A stretch of DNA of 5,657 nucleotides from the NCBI GenBank assembly GCA_027026055.1, contig JALVPA010000084.1, positions 1 to 5,657 on the forward strand. Direction: 5' to 3'. This DNA is from Campylobacteraceae bacterium. Lineage in GTDB: Bacteria > Campylobacterota > Campylobacteria > Campylobacterales > Sulfurovaceae. Positions 5,057 through 5,657 of this stretch are shown one piece after another (position 1 is the first letter of the stretch; the number at the start of each line of letters is the position of its first letter). Position numbers and translations under genes: made by a program. The notes below the pieces were generated by a model that had not been told where the DNA came from, did not search any database, and worked only from the letters and a program-made list of their open reading frames with translations.

Positions 5057-5657
5057 TGCCGTTTGGATCGTTGCGGTTCGATATCGTTGCATACAGGCAT
5101 CGTTTCTTTGAAACGCATAAACGGCATATCGCTTTGTTTGCCGTGCTTTATGCGATCTTGATAGCGATATACGGTCAAAGACTCTTTTTTTATATTTTGC
5201 CGTCGGACGACTATATGCGTTTTTGGGGAGACGACAACGTCGAAATGCTCATTTCCAATTCCGCGCGTTGGGCCCAAGCGCTACTCAACAAATACGTGTT
5301 TACGGGACCGATACAGATCCTTCCTTATCTACACGGTTTGATAGGGATATTGTGCTTTACGGCGATGGGATATCTCAGTGCGCTTTATTGGGGAGGAAAG
5401 AGCGTTTCGGAGATCGTGGCGACGGTCGTGTTGATCGCCGCCACGCCGATGTTTGCACACAATCTCTACTTCGCTACCAATATCACGACATGGCTTGCGT
5501 TGTTGTCGGGGGTGATAGGTTTTCTTCTTGTCGCTATGCGTAAAGGTCGTTGGACGAAGCTTGTAGGTTTCGTCTTTCTCATCTTTTCCATAGGAAATTA
5601 TCAATCGATTGTTCAAATTGTCGCGTTGCTGATTTTGGTGAAAACGTTATTGCATAT
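5053..5657 (+). CDS. GtrC-like polytopic glucosyltransferase (Glucos_trans_II type), 3' truncated by the window
   Basis: An open frame of 201 codons runs to the window edge without a stop. It encodes a basic N-terminus (~1-24), a first hydrophobic helix (~25-48), then the acidic pair Asp52-Asp53 in LPSDDYMR. A loop ending in SARWAQALL (70-78) follows, then several further helices (~89-114, 118-135, 143-162, 169-199) with a GNYQS motif at 181-185. An acidic DD..R motif just after the first helix, a following RW loop and a YQ motif in a later helix are the pattern I know from Glucos_trans_II/GtrII-type serotype-converting glucosyltransferases. Those proteins take sugar from the polyprenyl-phosphate carrier on the periplasmic side and add it to O-antigen or another glycan. 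Position behind gtrB and gtrA supports this strongly. The remaining ~half is unseen, so assignment to this or another GT-C family (for example an ArnT/PMT-like one) is not final. Start at ATG 5053 overlaps the gtrA stop. Confidence 0.8.
   Translation, partial: MMPFGSLRFDIVAYRHRFFETHKRHIALFAVLYAILIAIYGQRLFFYILPSDDYMRFWGDDNVEMLISNSARWAQALLNKYVFTGPIQILPYLHGLIGILCFTAMGYLSALYWGGKSVSEIVATVVLIAATPMFAHNLYFATNITTWLALLSGVIGFLLVAMRKGRWTKLVGFVFLIFSIGNYQSIVQIVALLILVKTLLH

Overview
The window looks like chromosomal DNA of a Gram-negative bacterium. My best guess is a free-living Campylobacterota (Sulfurovum/Sulfurimonas-like). The guess rests on the moderate GC content judged by eye, the style of the MsbA-like and WbaP-like proteins, compact gene packing, and a promoter with a perfect -10 but no recognisable -35. 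It is an inference, not a database match. All recognisable functions concern the cell envelope: lipid-linked sugar export, priming of surface polysaccharide synthesis, polysaccharide decoration, and exported or lipid-anchored proteins.

Layout. (1) 1-956, plus strand: the 3' part of an MsbA-type ABC exporter whose 5' end lies outside the window. (2) 957-1044: a convergent intergenic gap made mostly of a perfect 7-bp tandem repeat (8 copies, 987-1042), ending at the stop codon of the opposing gene. (3) 1045-3557, minus strand: three genes pointing left, transcribed in the order exported SGNH/GDSL esterase-like protein, 93-residue lipoprotein, WbaP-type phosphoglycosyltransferase. The first two are 14 nt apart and the third follows after a 78-nt gap, so one transcript is plausible. 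(4) 3558-3717: a divergent control region with a perfect TATAAT for the rightward genes, an overlapping leftward TATACT, and a hairpin plus T-tract intrinsic terminator oriented towards the esterase gene. (5) 3718-5657, plus strand: a tightly packed gtrB-gtrA-gtrC-like cassette (1-nt gap, then a 4-nt ATGA overlap), with the third gene running off the window end.

How the genes may work together. The WbaP-like enzyme would load the first sugar phosphate onto undecaprenyl phosphate to start a surface glycan. The ABC exporter would flip a lipid-linked product or lipid A-core. GtrB would make polyprenyl-phosphate-sugar in the cytoplasm, GtrA would move it across the inner membrane, and the GtrC-like protein would transfer the sugar to the glycan on the periplasmic face. 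The exported SGNH protein could trim ester (for example acetyl) groups from the same or another polysaccharide. This linkage is inferred from gene context.

No transposase, CRISPR array, tRNA or rRNA was seen. The best candidates for something new are the short-repeat tract at the convergent junction, the terminator in the presumptive leader of the esterase gene, and the B-A-C ordered glycan-modification cassette. None clearly amounts to a new kind of system.
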